Assembly: GCA_024688365.1 (NCBI GenBank)
Contig: JAILEG010000014.1
Coordinates: 1 to 64,000 of the forward strand
DNA: 64,000 bases
DNA from: Prevotella sp.
Lineage (GTDB): Bacteria; Bacteroidota; Bacteroidia; Bacteroidales; Bacteroidaceae
Direction of reading: 5' to 3'
Under the pieces are notes generated by a model. That model made no database searches. It saw nothing but the letters and a program-made list of their open reading frames with translations, and was not told the origin of the DNA. The translations under genes were made by a program, and so were the position numbers. Below are positions 29,011 to 39,662 of the stretch, piece after piece (the first letter of the stretch is position 1; each line of letters opens with the position of its first letter).

Positions 29011-29652
29011 ATGAAGGATTTTGATACTTATATATTTGATCTTGATGGGACGCTGCTCAGTACACTTGATGATTTGGCGGCAAGTACCAACTATGCCTTG
29101 CGTTGGGCAGGGATGCCTGAGCGCACTACGGAGGAGGTGCGGATGTTTGTCGGCAATGGCGTGAGGCTGCTCATGGAACGCGCCATTCCTGGCGGAGCGG
29201 AGAATCCGCGGTTTGAGGCGACTTATGCCAAGTTCCGGGAATATTATCTGGCACATAACCTTGACAGGACTCGTCCCTATGATGGGATACCTGAGCTGCT
29301 TTGGGAACTGAGACGGCGCAGGAAGCGACTTGCTATCGTGAGCAACAAGTTCTATGCGGCGACGCAGGATCTTGCCCGCCACTTCTTCTCCGATACCATT
29401 GAGGTGGCGATCGGAGAAAGGGAGACTATCCGCAAGAAGCCGGCACCAGATACGGTACTGGAGGCACTCCGCCAGCTGGATGCCCCGAAGGAAGGGGCTG
29501 TCTATATCGGTGACAGTGATGTGGATGTGATGACGGCAAGGAACAGCGGTCTGCCTTGTATCAGCGTACTTTGGGGGTTTCGTGACAGAGATTTCCTCGT
29601 GGCGCATGGTGCCAGCCTTTTTGTGGAGAGACCGGAGGAAATCTTGGGATAG
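29011..29652 (+). CDS. HAD hydrolase, phosphoglycolate phosphatase-like
   Basis: DTYIFDLDGTLLSTLDDL; VSNKF; KKPAPDTVLEALRQL; YIGDSDVDVMTARNSGLPCISVLWGFR. Confidence 0.88.
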   Translation: MKDFDTYIFDLDGTLLSTLDDLAASTNYALRWAGMPERTTEEVRMFVGNGVRLLMERAIPGGAENPRFEATYAKFREYYLAHNLDRTRPYDGIPELLWELRRRRKRLAIVSNKFYAATQDLARHFFSDTIEVAIGERETIRKKPAPDTVLEALRQLDAPKEGAVYIGDSDVDVMTARNSGLPCISVLWGFRDRDFLVAHGASLFVERPEEILG

Positions 29653-29878
29653 TCTCTAAGGCATGATGTGGTAAAGCCTTGGGAATGACAGTGGAGAGGG
29701 TATGGAAGGAATATGCCTATGAGGACATCTGTATGAGTACACAGCTTTGGTTTTGCAGATGTTGTTCATGGTTTTAAAGAGATGGGAATATGAGGAAGGA
29801 AGTATAAGGCCTATGGGCATCTTCTTTGTGAAAGATGCCCCGGTCTATATGTTACCATGCAATATGGGCTTTACCGTC

Positions 29879-30592
29879 TTACGATAATGTGTGCCCGTCA
29901 AGATAGTCTTGAAGCTCAGCCTTGTAACTGTCGGATATGGGTAGGATAGCATCAGCGATGACAATGCGGAAGCGGTCAATGCCGTCAATCTTGTTCATGT
30001 GGACGATATAGGAACGGTGTGTGCGCATGAATTCGGGTCGTGGGAGAAACTCCTCTATCTTTTTCATGTTCATCAGACTCATGATGGGCTTGCGCCCACC
30101 GGTGAGATAGATTTTCACATAGTCCTTTACACCCTCGATATAGAGAATGTCGTCAAACAATATTTTTACCAGTTTGTATTCGCTCTTGATGAAGATGAAG
30201 CGGTCTGTGGCGGTGTCAGCTGTCTGGCGGGTGCTTCTGTACCATTCCATAGCTTTATTGGCCCCCCCGAGGAAGTCGTCATAGCTGATAGGCTTCAGCA
30301 GATAGTCAAGGGCATTCGCCTTGTAGGCATCCAGTGCATACTGGCTGAAGGCTGTTGTGAAGATAATCTTGGTCTCTCTGGAAAGAATCTTAGCAAATTC
30401 CAAACCGCTCAGTTCAGGCATCTGGATGTCAAGAAAGATGAGGTCAATACGGTTCTCCCGGATGACCTTGATAGACTCAACAGCACTGCTGAAGGTTCCG
30501 ACGAGTTTCAGGAAAGGTGTCTTCTTGACATAGCTGGCGAGCAGGTCGGCAGCTAAAGGCTCATCGTCAATGATTACGCAGTTTAGTGTCAT
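29879..30592 (-). CDS. LytTR-family response regulator
   Basis: Receiver domain (VIIDDEPLAADLLASYV...LIFLDIQMPELSG) and LytTR DNA-binding domain (DDILYIEGVKDYVKIYLTGG...RTHRSYIVHMNKI). Confidence 0.93.
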   Translation of the reverse strand: MTLNCVIIDDEPLAADLLASYVKKTPFLKLVGTFSSAVESIKVIRENRIDLIFLDIQMPELSGLEFAKILSRETKIIFTTAFSQYALDAYKANALDYLLKPISYDDFLGGANKAMEWYRSTRQTADTATDRFIFIKSEYKLVKILFDDILYIEGVKDYVKIYLTGGRKPIMSLMNMKKIEEFLPRPEFMRTHRSYIVHMNKIDGIDRFRIVIADAILPISDSYKAELQDYLDGHTLS

Positions 30593-31649
30593 AGATGATT
30601 ATTTTAGATGAATATGTGTTCGTTACTGGGTCAACTCCCTTTCTCCATTCATATTTGCCAGGATAAGCAAGCTCCAGGCGGCGTTCCACCTGTTTGAGTC
30701 CGATGCCATGCCCGCTGCGGTCTTTCTGGTCTTTTGGGAAGTTGCTGTTTTCTATTGTAAACATAATCCGCTCGTTATCAGCATTCAGCCGCATGTGGAT
30801 AAAGCTCTTCCGAGTGGGACTGATGCCATGTTTGAAGGCATTCTCAAGGAGCGAAATGAATATCATCGGTGCAACGTGGATGAAGCATGGGTCGGGGATG
30901 TGGCACTCACGCTTTATCTCTACTTTGGCAGGCATGCGGATGACCATCAGCTCTACATAATTATGTACAAACTCCACTTCCTCGGCCAGGCTTACGAAAG
31001 GTTGCTGGTAGTCGTACAAGACATGGCGGAGCATATTGGAGAGATCAATGATAGCTTTCTGTGCCTTTTGGGTGTCGAAAGAGATGAGGGCATAGATGTT
31101 ATTCATTGTGTTGAGCAGGAAGTGGGGATTGACCTGCTGGCGAAGATTGACCAGCTCAGCCTTTGTCATGGCAGTCTCGGCCTCACGCTTATCCTTCTCA
31201 GCCGTGAACCATCTCCGAGCCATGAGGGCTGAGGTGCCCACACCTGCACAGACACTGAGGTTGAATATGTTGCGGATAATGAAGAAAAGACGTGTACTCA
31301 GCTCTTTGGGGCGGTCTTGCGGCAATATCTGATAAGGGAACATCATAACATGCCGTGATGTCCATGTGTGGTAGAGCCATTCGTGCTGTCCGATGGCAAG
31401 TGCCAGCACCAGCAGGGCATTATATGTCCAGAAATCCTTTTTGCGTCCACGCAGCAGCATTGGTGCAAGGAGAAAGTAGTTGAGATAGACTACAACCATC
31501 ATGAAAAGGGGAGCCACGCAGCGGGAAAAATGCCCCTGCCAGGTGATAAGACCATGAGGCGCATCATACATCATGGGCATAAGGAAGAGAGACAGCCAAA
31601 TGACTATCTGAATCCAGAAAACCTTTGATGTGTAAAGCTGCTTCTTCAT
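30567..31649 (-). CDS. sensor histidine kinase, LytS/YehU type
   Basis: LRQQVNPHFLLNTMNNIYALI (His_kinase domain), LLENAFKHGISP, GHGIGLKQVERRLELAYPG; overlaps the response-regulator start. Confidence 0.92.
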   Translation of the reverse strand: MKKQLYTSKVFWIQIVIWLSLFLMPMMYDAPHGLITWQGHFSRCVAPLFMMVVVYLNYFLLAPMLLRGRKKDFWTYNALLVLALAIGQHEWLYHTWTSRHVMMFPYQILPQDRPKELSTRLFFIIRNIFNLSVCAGVGTSALMARRWFTAEKDKREAETAMTKAELVNLRQQVNPHFLLNTMNNIYALISFDTQKAQKAIIDLSNMLRHVLYDYQQPFVSLAEEVEFVHNYVELMVIRMPAKVEIKRECHIPDPCFIHVAPMIFISLLENAFKHGISPTRKSFIHMRLNADNERIMFTIENSNFPKDQKDRSGHGIGLKQVERRLELAYPGKYEWRKGVDPVTNTYSSKIIIYDTKLRNH

Positions 31650-31975
31650 TTCTCGTTCTTGGCCAGCCTTTAGCTGGCATGATTCGATAAACAAAGGTAA
31701 TAAAACTTTCTGTAAAAGGTTGTGTGCGCCTTTGGCTGTTGTGTTTTTTAATACTGAATGAAGTTAATATGCCTACAAACTTTTGGGGCTTAACTTATTT
31801 TAGGATTGATTTGAGCTTATGCCTGTCCTGCGAATATGGCCTAAGCGTATTATTGATGGCTGTAAACAACGACCGTCATTCTCTTCTGTCCGTTATTTCC
31901 TTGTGAGGAAAACGGAAGGAAGAGGATGACAGTTTTTGATTTGGTGTTCTGGTGTTCGATATCCAGGCACACCCA

Positions 31976-32581
31976 CTATTCTGAGAACGATTGTAAGCGG
32001 GCAATGTATTTGCCAAGTATGTCAAACTCAAGATTGACAACTGAGCCAATCGTGATGTCGGCAAAGTTGGTATGTTCACAGGTATAGGGGATAATGGCAA
32101 CGGTGAAGGTGTTGTCGGTTGGTTCGCAGACCGTGAGTGATACACCGTTGACTGTGACCGATCCTTTGTCAACAGTGAAATAACCACGTTGGGCCATTCC
32201 ACGATTTAGCGGATACTCAAAAGTGAAGTAAGTGCTGCCATCTGCATCTTTCATTGCTATGCACTTGGCTGTCTGGTCAACATGCCCCTGCACGATGTGT
32301 CCGTCAAGGCGGCCATTCATAATCATGGAACGCTCAATGTTGACACGGTCGCCCACTTTCAGTAATCCGAGATTGGAACGGTCAAGTGTCTCCTTCATTG
32401 CCGTCACGGTGTAAGTGTCATCCTTTAGACGTACAACGGTGAGACAGACACCGTTATGAGCGATGCTTTGGTCAATCTTCAGCTCGCTCGTGAATGAGCA
32501 TCGGAGGGTGAAATGGATGTTTTCTTGCTCGCGTTCGATGGCTGTGAGTGTCGCCATTTCCTCTACTATTCCTGAGAACAT
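31976..32581 (-). CDS. ribE: riboflavin synthase alpha chain
   Basis: MFSGIVEEMATLTAIE...IAHNGVCLTVV...GRLDGHIVQGHVDQTA...VNGVSLTVCE. Confidence 0.94.
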   Translation of the reverse strand: MFSGIVEEMATLTAIEREQENIHFTLRCSFTSELKIDQSIAHNGVCLTVVRLKDDTYTVTAMKETLDRSNLGLLKVGDRVNIERSMIMNGRLDGHIVQGHVDQTAKCIAMKDADGSTYFTFEYPLNRGMAQRGYFTVDKGSVTVNGVSLTVCEPTDNTFTVAIIPYTCEHTNFADITIGSVVNLEFDILGKYIARLQSFSE

Positions 32582-32660
32582 AGTCCTATAGTCCTTTCTT
32601 TAATAGCCTCCTGTGAAAGGAGAATGGGCACGGCACTTCATGTGTCTGTGCCTTGTTGTT

Positions 32661-32938
32661 AAACAAAAAGGGTGAGAGTTCCTTTTGGGAACCTCACCCT
32701 GATTCCCCTCTGTTTAGGGAGTGGAAAATTTGAAAAAGTCGTACCGACGATGTGATGAAAAGTCCGAGTATCAATGATAAGAGAGCTCCTCGTCTTTGTA
32801 ATCCACTGGCCTTGCGGCTTAGTCGCGGGAATGCGATTTATGTGGCCCGCCATTAACAAAAGAAGTCATCTCGGGTTTTCTGATTTATTTGATGACTATC
32901 CCGATCGAATCGATACGACTAAAGTCTTTATCCTTTCT
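32661..32938 (-). ncRNA. orphan structured non-coding RNA candidate (~278 nt), family not recognised
   Basis: Own promoter, intrinsic terminator (GGGTGAGGTTCC-CAAAA-GGAACTCTCACCC + TTTTTGTTT), end-closing helix AGTCGTATCGA/TCGGTACGACT extended by CGAT/ATCG, and an internal H-type pseudoknot; no credible ORF. Confidence 0.65.
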
Positions 32939-32943
32939 GAGTG

Positions 32944-32975
32944 CAAAGATAGCACAAAGATTCTTATCTGCCAAA
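32944..32975 (-). promoter_or_regulatory. Bacteroidetes-type promoter for the structured RNA
   Basis: Minus strand TTTG (32972-32975) - N20 - TATCTTTG (32944-32951). Confidence 0.75.
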
Positions 32976-33004
32976 CATTTTATGTTTAAAAATGCTTGTT
33001 GACT

Positions 33005-34372
33005 TCAGATGACGGCATCCTGAAGAATCTCTCCGAGTGTAGGGTGGATGTGGATGATATCACGTATGTCGTCCAACTTGGCATCGCGGTTCATCAGGGC
33101 AGAGAGTTCCTGTATGATGTCGGCGGCATGCGCTCCGTAGACGTGTCCTCCAAGGATGGCACCGTCATCGGCTACAAGCAACTTCAGCATGCCTGCCGTC
33201 TCATCCATGCTCAGGGCTTTTCCGTTTGAGCGATAGAAGCCCTTGTGTACAGTGTAACTGAGCCCTAAGGTCTTACACAGCTCTTCGGTCTTTCCAACAC
33301 ATGCAGCCTCAGGATAAGTGAAGATGGCTGATGGCATGATGTCGAGTCGGATATGGTCGGGCTTGCCGAGAATGTGATTGACGGCACGGAAGCCTTGGAA
33401 GGTTGCTGCGTGGGCAAGCATCTGACGTCCATTGACATCTCCAATGGCATAGATACCTTTCACGCTGGTCTCCATGTTGTTGTTGACCATGATTCCCTTG
33501 GTGTCATAGTTGATGGAGGTCATCGCAAGTCCTATCTCATCGGTGTTGGGCTGTCTGCCTGTTGCGATAAGTACAAGGTCAGTTTTGATTTTCTCCTCCT
33601 TTCCCTTCCGGCTGAAGATAACAGTGGTGTTGTCCTCTGGTTTGCCGACTGACGGGAGAACAATCTGGCTGACGGCACTTTGCAGGAAAAAGGTCACTCC
33701 TCGTTTCTCCAAAGTTTTTCGGAGTCGCTTGGCTATGTCGGAATCTATAGGTGGAAGGCACTCTTTCAGAAACTCAATGACAGTCACCTCACTTCCGAAG
33801 GCAGCAAAGATGGAGGCAAATTCCATGCCGATGACACCTGCGCCGATGATGGTGAGTCGTTTGGGAAGTTGGCCAACAGACAATAGTTCGTCAGAGGTGA
33901 CGATATGCTTGTGCCCCACAGCTTGTTGTTGGAGAGTAGCCTCATTGATGAAAGGGGGTGTCTTGGCACGTGAGCCTGTGGCTATGATGATGTTACGGGC
34001 CATGATCTTCTCTCCATCGACATCAACCACGCTGTCAGAGAGAAAAACCGCACATCCTTTCAGCAGCTTGATGCCAGGCTGTGACAGTAGGGAGGCTACC
34101 CCTTCACGCAGTTGGCTGACAACGGATGCCTTCCGCTCCATGACCTTCGGAAAATCTATTGGTGGTGAGGTGCTGTAGAGAGCAGCTGTGGCCATGCGTG
34201 CTTCAGCATCATGAGCAAGGCATTTAGTGGGAATACAACCGACATTGAGGCAGGTTCCGCCCACATTGTCTTTCTCGACAATGGTAACGTCCAGGCCATT
34301 CTTGGCAGCGTAAATGGCTGTGCGGTATCCTCCTGGGCCTGAGCCGATAATCAGTAAATCCGTTTTTTTCAT
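33005..34372 (-). CDS. lpdA: dihydrolipoyl dehydrogenase
   Basis: LLIIGSGPGGYRTAIYAAKNGLDVTIVEKDNVGGTCLNVGCIPTKCL redox-active CxxxxC; start at MKKTDLL. Confidence 0.94.
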   Translation of the reverse strand: MKKTDLLIIGSGPGGYRTAIYAAKNGLDVTIVEKDNVGGTCLNVGCIPTKCLAHDAEARMATAALYSTSPPIDFPKVMERKASVVSQLREGVASLLSQPGIKLLKGCAVFLSDSVVDVDGEKIMARNIIIATGSRAKTPPFINEATLQQQAVGHKHIVTSDELLSVGQLPKRLTIIGAGVIGMEFASIFAAFGSEVTVIEFLKECLPPIDSDIAKRLRKTLEKRGVTFFLQSAVSQIVLPSVGKPEDNTTVIFSRKGKEEKIKTDLVLIATGRQPNTDEIGLAMTSINYDTKGIMVNNNMETSVKGIYAIGDVNGRQMLAHAATFQGFRAVNHILGKPDHIRLDIMPSAIFTYPEAACVGKTEELCKTLGLSYTVHKGFYRSNGKALSMDETAGMLKLLVADDGAILGGHVYGAHAADIIQELSALMNRDAKLDDIRDIIHIHPTLGEILQDAVI

Positions 34373-34373
34373 A

Positions 34374-35870
34374 TCATGCCCCGCTTTCTGATTGTGTGTC
34401 ATTGAGTAGCTGGCGGTAAGTGAGGACAGGATGCTTGGCGGCAAGAACATCGTCCACACGCCCGATTGGTGTGTTATGTGGTGCCCCTTTCACAAGGTCT
34501 GGGGTCTCACGTGCCTCCTTGGCGATGAGGTGCATCACACGGACGAAGCCGTCAATGGTATCCTTGCTCTCGTTTTCGGTAGGCTCAATCATCATTGCCT
34601 CATGAAACAGGAGAGGGAAGTAGATGGTGGGGGCATGGTAGCCGTAGTCGAGCAGGCGTTTGGCAACATCCATTGTTGTGATGCCGGTTGTCTTGTCTTT
34701 TAATCCATTGAAGACAAACTCATGTTTGCACAGTCCTTCTATTGGCAGCTCATAATCATCCTTGAGACATTCCTTGATGTAGTTGGCATTAAGTGTGGCC
34801 AGCGGGCCTACCTCCTTGATGTGTTCCTTGCCGAGCGTAAGAATATAGGTGTAGGCACGAAGAATGACGAGGAAGTTGCCAAGATAGCTGCTCACGCGGT
34901 TGTTCTCAACAGAGTAGGTGTCCTCTTGCCTTGGCTGCTCCACCATGAATCTGCCCTCTGTTTTTATGACATGTGGCTTTGGCAGGAAGGGGATGAGCAT
35001 CTTGCGGACACCAACGGGGCCAGCCCCAGGCCCGCCACCGCCGTGAGGGGTGGAGAAGGTCTTGTGGAGGTTAAGATGGATAACGTCAAACCCCATGTCG
35101 CCGGGCCGGGCCGTGCCTAATAGAGGATTAAGGTTGGCACCATCGTAATACATCAGACCGCCACAGGCATGGACGAGTTCTGCTATTTCGGGTATGTCCT
35201 TCTCAAAGAGCCCTAAGGTGTTGGGGTTAGTCATCATCATGGCAGCGACATCATCTCCAAGAAGAGGCTTGAGGTCGTTGACATCAACCAGTCCCTCGGG
35301 AGTACTTTTCACCTCGACAACCTCAAGGCCACATACTGCGGCTGAGGCGGGATTGGTTCCGTGGGCAGAGTCAGGGACGATTACCTTTGTACGGCGGTTG
35401 TCACCACGGCTCTGATGATAAGAGCGGATGATCATCAGTCCTGTCAGCTCACCATGTGCCCCTGCATAGGGATTGAGAGTAACATCGTCCATGCCTGTTA
35501 TTGAGGCGAGTGCCTGCTGGAGGCCGTACTCTACCTCCAAAGCTCCCTGTACCGTCTCTTCTGGCTGCTCTGGGTGAAGGTTGGTGAAGGATGGGAGGGT
35601 TGCGATTTCCTCATTGATGGTAGGATTATACTTCATAGTGCATGAGCCAAGCGGATAGAATCCGTTGTCTACGCCGAAGTTGTTCTCACTAAGGTTGGTG
35701 TAATGGCGCACGACGGTCATCTCGTCACATTCGGGCAGTTCCGCATCTTTCTCCCTTCTAAGTGAGGGGGGGATGGTATGGCAGCCAAAGCGGTTTTTGG
35801 GAAGGCTGTAGGCACGTCTGCCTGGATGTGACAGTTCAAATATCAGATTGCCATATAGTTTGCTGTTCAT
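34374..35870 (-). CDS. gcvPB: glycine dehydrogenase (aminomethyl-transferring) subunit 2
   Basis: [20 protein letters not shown]...[14 protein letters not shown]...[24 protein letters not shown]; start at MNSKLYGNL. Confidence 0.95.
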   Translation of the reverse strand: MNSKLYGNLIFELSHPGRRAYSLPKNRFGCHTIPPSLRREKDAELPECDEMTVVRHYTNLSENNFGVDNGFYPLGSCTMKYNPTINEEIATLPSFTNLHPEQPEETVQGALEVEYGLQQALASITGMDDVTLNPYAGAHGELTGLMIIRSYHQSRGDNRRTKVIVPDSAHGTNPASAAVCGLEVVEVKSTPEGLVDVNDLKPLLGDDVAAMMMTNPNTLGLFEKDIPEIAELVHACGGLMYYDGANLNPLLGTARPGDMGFDVIHLNLHKTFSTPHGGGGPGAGPVGVRKMLIPFLPKPHVIKTEGRFMVEQPRQEDTYSVENNRVSSYLGNFLVILRAYTYILTLGKEHIKEVGPLATLNANYIKECLKDDYELPIEGLCKHEFVFNGLKDKTTGITTMDVAKRLLDYGYHAPTIYFPLLFHEAMMIEPTENESKDTIDGFVRVMHLIAKEARETPDLVKGAPHNTPIGRVDDVLAAKHPVLTYRQLLNDTQSESGA

Positions 35871-35898
35871 TGTTTCTTTGTTTTTGAAAAAGACTTGA

Positions 35899-37209
35899 CT
35901 ATAATAATCCAATGAGGGTGTCAACTTCCTCCCGTGTGCGCTTTTCGGTGACGGCAATGAGGAGTTGATTGTTGCCCATTTTGATACCAGGTAGGATCCC
36001 GTTGCAGACAGCTTTACTGAAGAAAGCATCCCGGTTCTCAATAGTGATGAGGAATTCGTTGAAGAATGGCTGGTTGTAAACGAGCTTTGCCTTGCCGGTG
36101 GCAATAAGTTGGTCACAGAGATAATGGGCACCATCATAGCTGATTTGTGCAGCCTCCTTGATACCTTCCTTGCCCATCAGACTCATATAGACAGTGGCAT
36201 AGAGTGCCATCAGACTCTCGTTGGAGCAGATGTTGGAAGTGGCTTTCTGTCGGCGGATATGCTGTTCACGTGCCTGGAGAGTGAGAACGAATGCGCGTTG
36301 GCCCCGGTTGTCAATCGTCTTGCCCACAATGCGTCCGGGGAGTTTGCGCATGAGTTTATCCGTTGAACACATGTAGCCAGCATACGGACCGCCGAAAGCC
36401 ATGGGTAAGCCGAGACTTTGGATGTCGCCGACAGCAATGTCGGCCCCCCATTCGCCGGGTGTTTTGAGAAGAGCGAGGTCGGCGGCTATACTGTTGATGA
36501 TGAAAAGTGCTTTTCGTTCGTGGCAGCTGTCGGCATAGTCTGTAAAGTCCTCAACGATACCATATCGGTTGGGCTGCTGGACAATGACACCTGCCACACG
36601 CCCTTCTTCCAGCAATTGTGTGAGGTCTGTATGCGAGGTAACTCCGTTGTCAGCCTTGATGGCTTTGAGAGTTATATTGTGGAAGTGGGCATAGGTTTTC
36701 AGAACACCAATGGTCTTCTCGTCCAGGGTCTCAGTGTAAAGCACTGTGTCAGCTTTCTTCGCATTGGCAAAAGCTACCATCATAGCCTCAGCTGTGGCCG
36801 TAGTTCCATCGTACATGGAGGCATTGGAGATGTCCATGCCTGTCAACTCAGCCATCATGCTTTGGTACTCAAAGATGTAGTGGAGTGTGCCTTGTGATAT
36901 TTCTGCCTGGTAGGGTGTGTAGGATGTGAGGAATTCCGATCGGCTCAGTAAACTTGAAATTGCACTTGGGGCATAGTGGTCATATATGCCACCACCAGCA
37001 AAACAGGTAAGAGGCTGGTTTTTCTTTCCAAGTCTGTCGAAAAAGTTTCGTATCTCCAGTTCACTCATGGCTTCCGGGAGATCATAGTCATTCTTGAGGC
37101 GGGTACTTTCGGGAAGTTCGGCATAGAGTCCAGGGAGGTTCTCTATGCCGATTTTCCCAAGCATCAGCCGCACGTCCTCGTCCGTATGAGGAAAATATTT
37201 GTGGCTCAT
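35899..37209 (-). CDS. gcvPA: glycine dehydrogenase (aminomethyl-transferring) subunit 1
   Basis: [18 protein letters not shown]...[57 protein letters not shown]. Confidence 0.95.
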   Translation of the reverse strand: MSHKYFPHTDEDVRLMLGKIGIENLPGLYAELPESTRLKNDYDLPEAMSELEIRNFFDRLGKKNQPLTCFAGGGIYDHYAPSAISSLLSRSEFLTSYTPYQAEISQGTLHYIFEYQSMMAELTGMDISNASMYDGTTATAEAMMVAFANAKKADTVLYTETLDEKTIGVLKTYAHFHNITLKAIKADNGVTSHTDLTQLLEEGRVAGVIVQQPNRYGIVEDFTDYADSCHERKALFIINSIAADLALLKTPGEWGADIAVGDIQSLGLPMAFGGPYAGYMCSTDKLMRKLPGRIVGKTIDNRGQRAFVLTLQAREQHIRRQKATSNICSNESLMALYATVYMSLMGKEGIKEAAQISYDGAHYLCDQLIATGKAKLVYNQPFFNEFLITIENRDAFFSKAVCNGILPGIKMGNNQLLIAVTEKRTREEVDTLIGLL

Positions 37210-37250
37210 CTTGTTTCTTTGATTGTTTAGGGTTAGACAGATGAAAAAGC

Positions 37251-37631
37251 TTACTTTGCGCAGAACTCCTCATAAGCCTTGGCACTCATGAGGTCGGACA
37301 GCTGTGAGGGATTGTCCAGCTCAACCTTTATAATCCAGTTGCCAAAAGAATCCTTATTAAGCAGTCCAGGCTCATCCTCCAGAGCCTCATTCACTTCCAG
37401 GACTTTTCCTGTGACAGGAGATTTGAGGTCGGATGCAGCTTTGACACTCTCAACGGCTCCAAAGTCGTCACCCGCTTCGATGTCATCGTCAACTTCAGGC
37501 ATGTCAACGTAGACAATGTTGCCTAAAGCATGCTGGGCATAATCGGTGATGCCGATGTAACCGATGTTTCCTTCTACCTTTACAAATTCGTGTGACTCTG
37601 AGTAGTAGAGTCCTTCAATTACTTTTGCCAT
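37251..37631 (-). CDS. gcvH: glycine cleavage system H protein
   Basis: YSESHEFVKVEGNIGYIGITDYAQHALGNIVYVDMPE...VESVKAASDLKSPVTG lipoyl-lysine site. Confidence 0.97.
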   Translation of the reverse strand: MAKVIEGLYYSESHEFVKVEGNIGYIGITDYAQHALGNIVYVDMPEVDDDIEAGDDFGAVESVKAASDLKSPVTGKVLEVNEALEDEPGLLNKDSFGNWIIKVELDNPSQLSDLMSAKAYEEFCAK

Positions 37632-37768
37632 GATATTCTTAGTTTTAAATTTTAGTTATAGGCTTTTATGATAGGTGATGATAAGTGATGACAGGGCTGT
37701 ATAAGTAACAGGGGAGAAGCAATGATAGGCAGTAAAGGATTTGCCTTGAGGCTGCTTCAGGCCAATAC

Positions 37769-38854
37769 TCATTTTTTATAATGCTTATCATAGAACTTCT
37801 TTTTGACGATGATGCCAGGGAAGGTTTTTCTGCGGATTTGCACCTCAACTTTATCACCTAACTGTAGGCTGGCATCTACCAGGGCTACGGCGCAGCTCTT
37901 TTCAGTGGAGATAAGCCGATAACCAGTTGTTACTTCACCAACTTCCTTGCCGTCACGAAGAACTTTATAGCCATGACGGGGAATAGCGTTACCCTCTAAT
38001 TCTATGCCTCGCAGCCGGTATGTGATGCCTTCTGTTTTCTGTAGGGTGAGTGCTTCCTTTCCAATGAACTCTTCCTTGTCAAGTTTTACGAACATGGAAA
38101 GTCCTGCCATTACAGGTGATATGTCGGCTGAGAGTTCATCACCATAAAGTGGCAGACCAACTTCAAACCGGAGAGTGTCACGGCATCCTAATCCGCAGGG
38201 TGTCACACCGGCGGCAATCAGCTTGTCCCATGCCGTGCGGATGAAGTCGGGTGTGCCGTAAATCTCAAAGCCGTCCTCCCCGGTATAACCTGTCCGGGAT
38301 ATGATGATGGTTTCATCATATTTCTCTACGGTCTTCACCTCATAGAAATTCAGGTCTTTGCATGGAATGCCGAGTGAGTCTTCTACTTTCTCCTCCGCTT
38401 CAGGCCCCTGCACGGCAAGTTGGGCATAAAAGTCGCTCTTGTAGCAGATAACGACATCAAATCCCTTGGAGTTCTTCTCGATCCAGTCATGGTCTTTGTC
38501 TATATTGGAGGCATTGATGGTCATGAGGAATAGGTTTGTATCGAGCTTGCAGATACAGGTGTCATCAACGGTTCCACCGTCAGGATAGCACATCATACCA
38601 TAGATGACTTTTCCTGTAGGGAGATGCTCGACATCATTTGTGAAGATGTAGTTGATGGATCGTTCAGCATCATGTCCTGAGATGATGACTTCTCCCATGT
38701 GGGAAACATCGAATACACCGCAGTGGTTGCGCACGGCATTATGCTCTTCGATGATGCTGGTGTACTGGATAGGCATGTCGAAGCCTCCGAAAGGTGAGAT
38801 GAGTGCGCCTAAAGCAACATGCTTGTCATATAGGCAGGTTCTTTTGTTTGGCAT
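37769..38854 (-). CDS. gcvT: glycine cleavage system aminomethyltransferase T
   Basis: MPNKRTCLYDKHVALGALISPFGGFDMPIQYTSIIEEHNAVRNHCGVFDVSHMGEV. Confidence 0.96.
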   Translation of the reverse strand: MPNKRTCLYDKHVALGALISPFGGFDMPIQYTSIIEEHNAVRNHCGVFDVSHMGEVIISGHDAERSINYIFTNDVEHLPTGKVIYGMMCYPDGGTVDDTCICKLDTNLFLMTINASNIDKDHDWIEKNSKGFDVVICYKSDFYAQLAVQGPEAEEKVEDSLGIPCKDLNFYEVKTVEKYDETIIISRTGYTGEDGFEIYGTPDFIRTAWDKLIAAGVTPCGLGCRDTLRFEVGLPLYGDELSADISPVMAGLSMFVKLDKEEFIGKEALTLQKTEGITYRLRGIELEGNAIPRHGYKVLRDGKEVGEVTTGYRLISTEKSCAVALVDASLQLGDKVEVQIRRKTFPGIIVKKKFYDKHYKK

Positions 38855-38942
38855 ATTTTTATTGGTTTTAGTTAAATCTATTGTGACCGGATTCCAATAT
38901 AAGTGGGGAGTGGAGGTGCAGGGGATTGGATGGAGAGGGTTC

Positions 38943-39662
38943 TTAATGCCGGGGCTGATGGCCGAAAATCCAGTTGTGTGATAGATAGTGCTGTTCAATG
39001 TTACGGATGGCGTCCACGTCCATCGCTGTCAGTTTGAACGCAGAGGTGCATAGATGTGAGCGGACAAACGTTTTCATCTCATTCAGGGATAGGGAAATGT
39101 GGTTCTTCAACAAGGTGATGCGCTGCCGGACACTCTCCACACCATGCTTTACCAGCTTTGCGTCAGAAGGAGTTATGCTGCCTATCATGTTCTCCATATT
39201 GGTGTCATATAGCATTGTTCCGTGTACGATGGCGCGGCTGTGGAGATGGTAGAAAGCATTACCTGAAACCTTGCGGTCGCCAATCATGATGTCGTTGTGT
39301 TCCGTCCATGAGGCATTGACACCCATCTGTCGGAGCGTATTGGTCATCATTTCCATATAATGTGTAAAGGTTGACTGTACCTCATCGGAATCTGTTATGT
39401 ATGACATCATGACGTTCGATTGGTCGGCATAGACGCATCCCCCTCCGCTTTTCCGCCTGAAGGTGTGTATTCCATGCTCACGGCAATAGTCGAGATTGAC
39501 CTCCGCATAGACATCCTGATTGCGCCCAAAGATGACGCTCGGGTCAACTTGCCACATGAAAAATGCCTCGCTAATCTCCTTGTTCATAGCGATATACTCC
39601 TCCATTGCTAAATAGAAACTTAGCTGGTGCGGTTCTTCATTTGGTAAGTCAATGTATGTCAT
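38943..39662 (-). CDS. lplA: lipoate--protein ligase
   Basis: VDPSVIFGRNQDVYAEVNLDYCREHGIHTFRRKSGGGCVYADQSNVMMSYI; first gene of the gcv cluster. Confidence 0.88.
   Translation of the reverse strand: MTYIDLPNEEPHQLSFYLAMEEYIAMNKEISEAFFMWQVDPSVIFGRNQDVYAEVNLDYCREHGIHTFRRKSGGGCVYADQSNVMMSYITDSDEVQSTFTHYMEMMTNTLRQMGVNASWTEHNDIMIGDRKVSGNAFYHLHSRAIVHGTMLYDTNMENMIGSITPSDAKLVKHGVESVRQRITLLKNHISLSLNEMKTFVRSHLCTSAFKLTAMDVDAIRNIEQHYLSHNWIFGHQPRH

Noticed and set aside
32661-32938. FMN riboswitch upstream of ribE
   Set aside because: AGGGTGAGGTTCCC superficially recalls the RFN motif AGGGTGAAATTCCC, but it is an arm of the terminator and the other conserved RFN segments (ACCGGCGGT, GATTCCGGTG-like) are absent.
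32659-32989. Small ORFs 32659-32859 (-) and 32774-32989 (+)
   Set aside because: Lie in the structured RNA candidate; translations have no recognisable features, and the plus ORF runs over its promoter.
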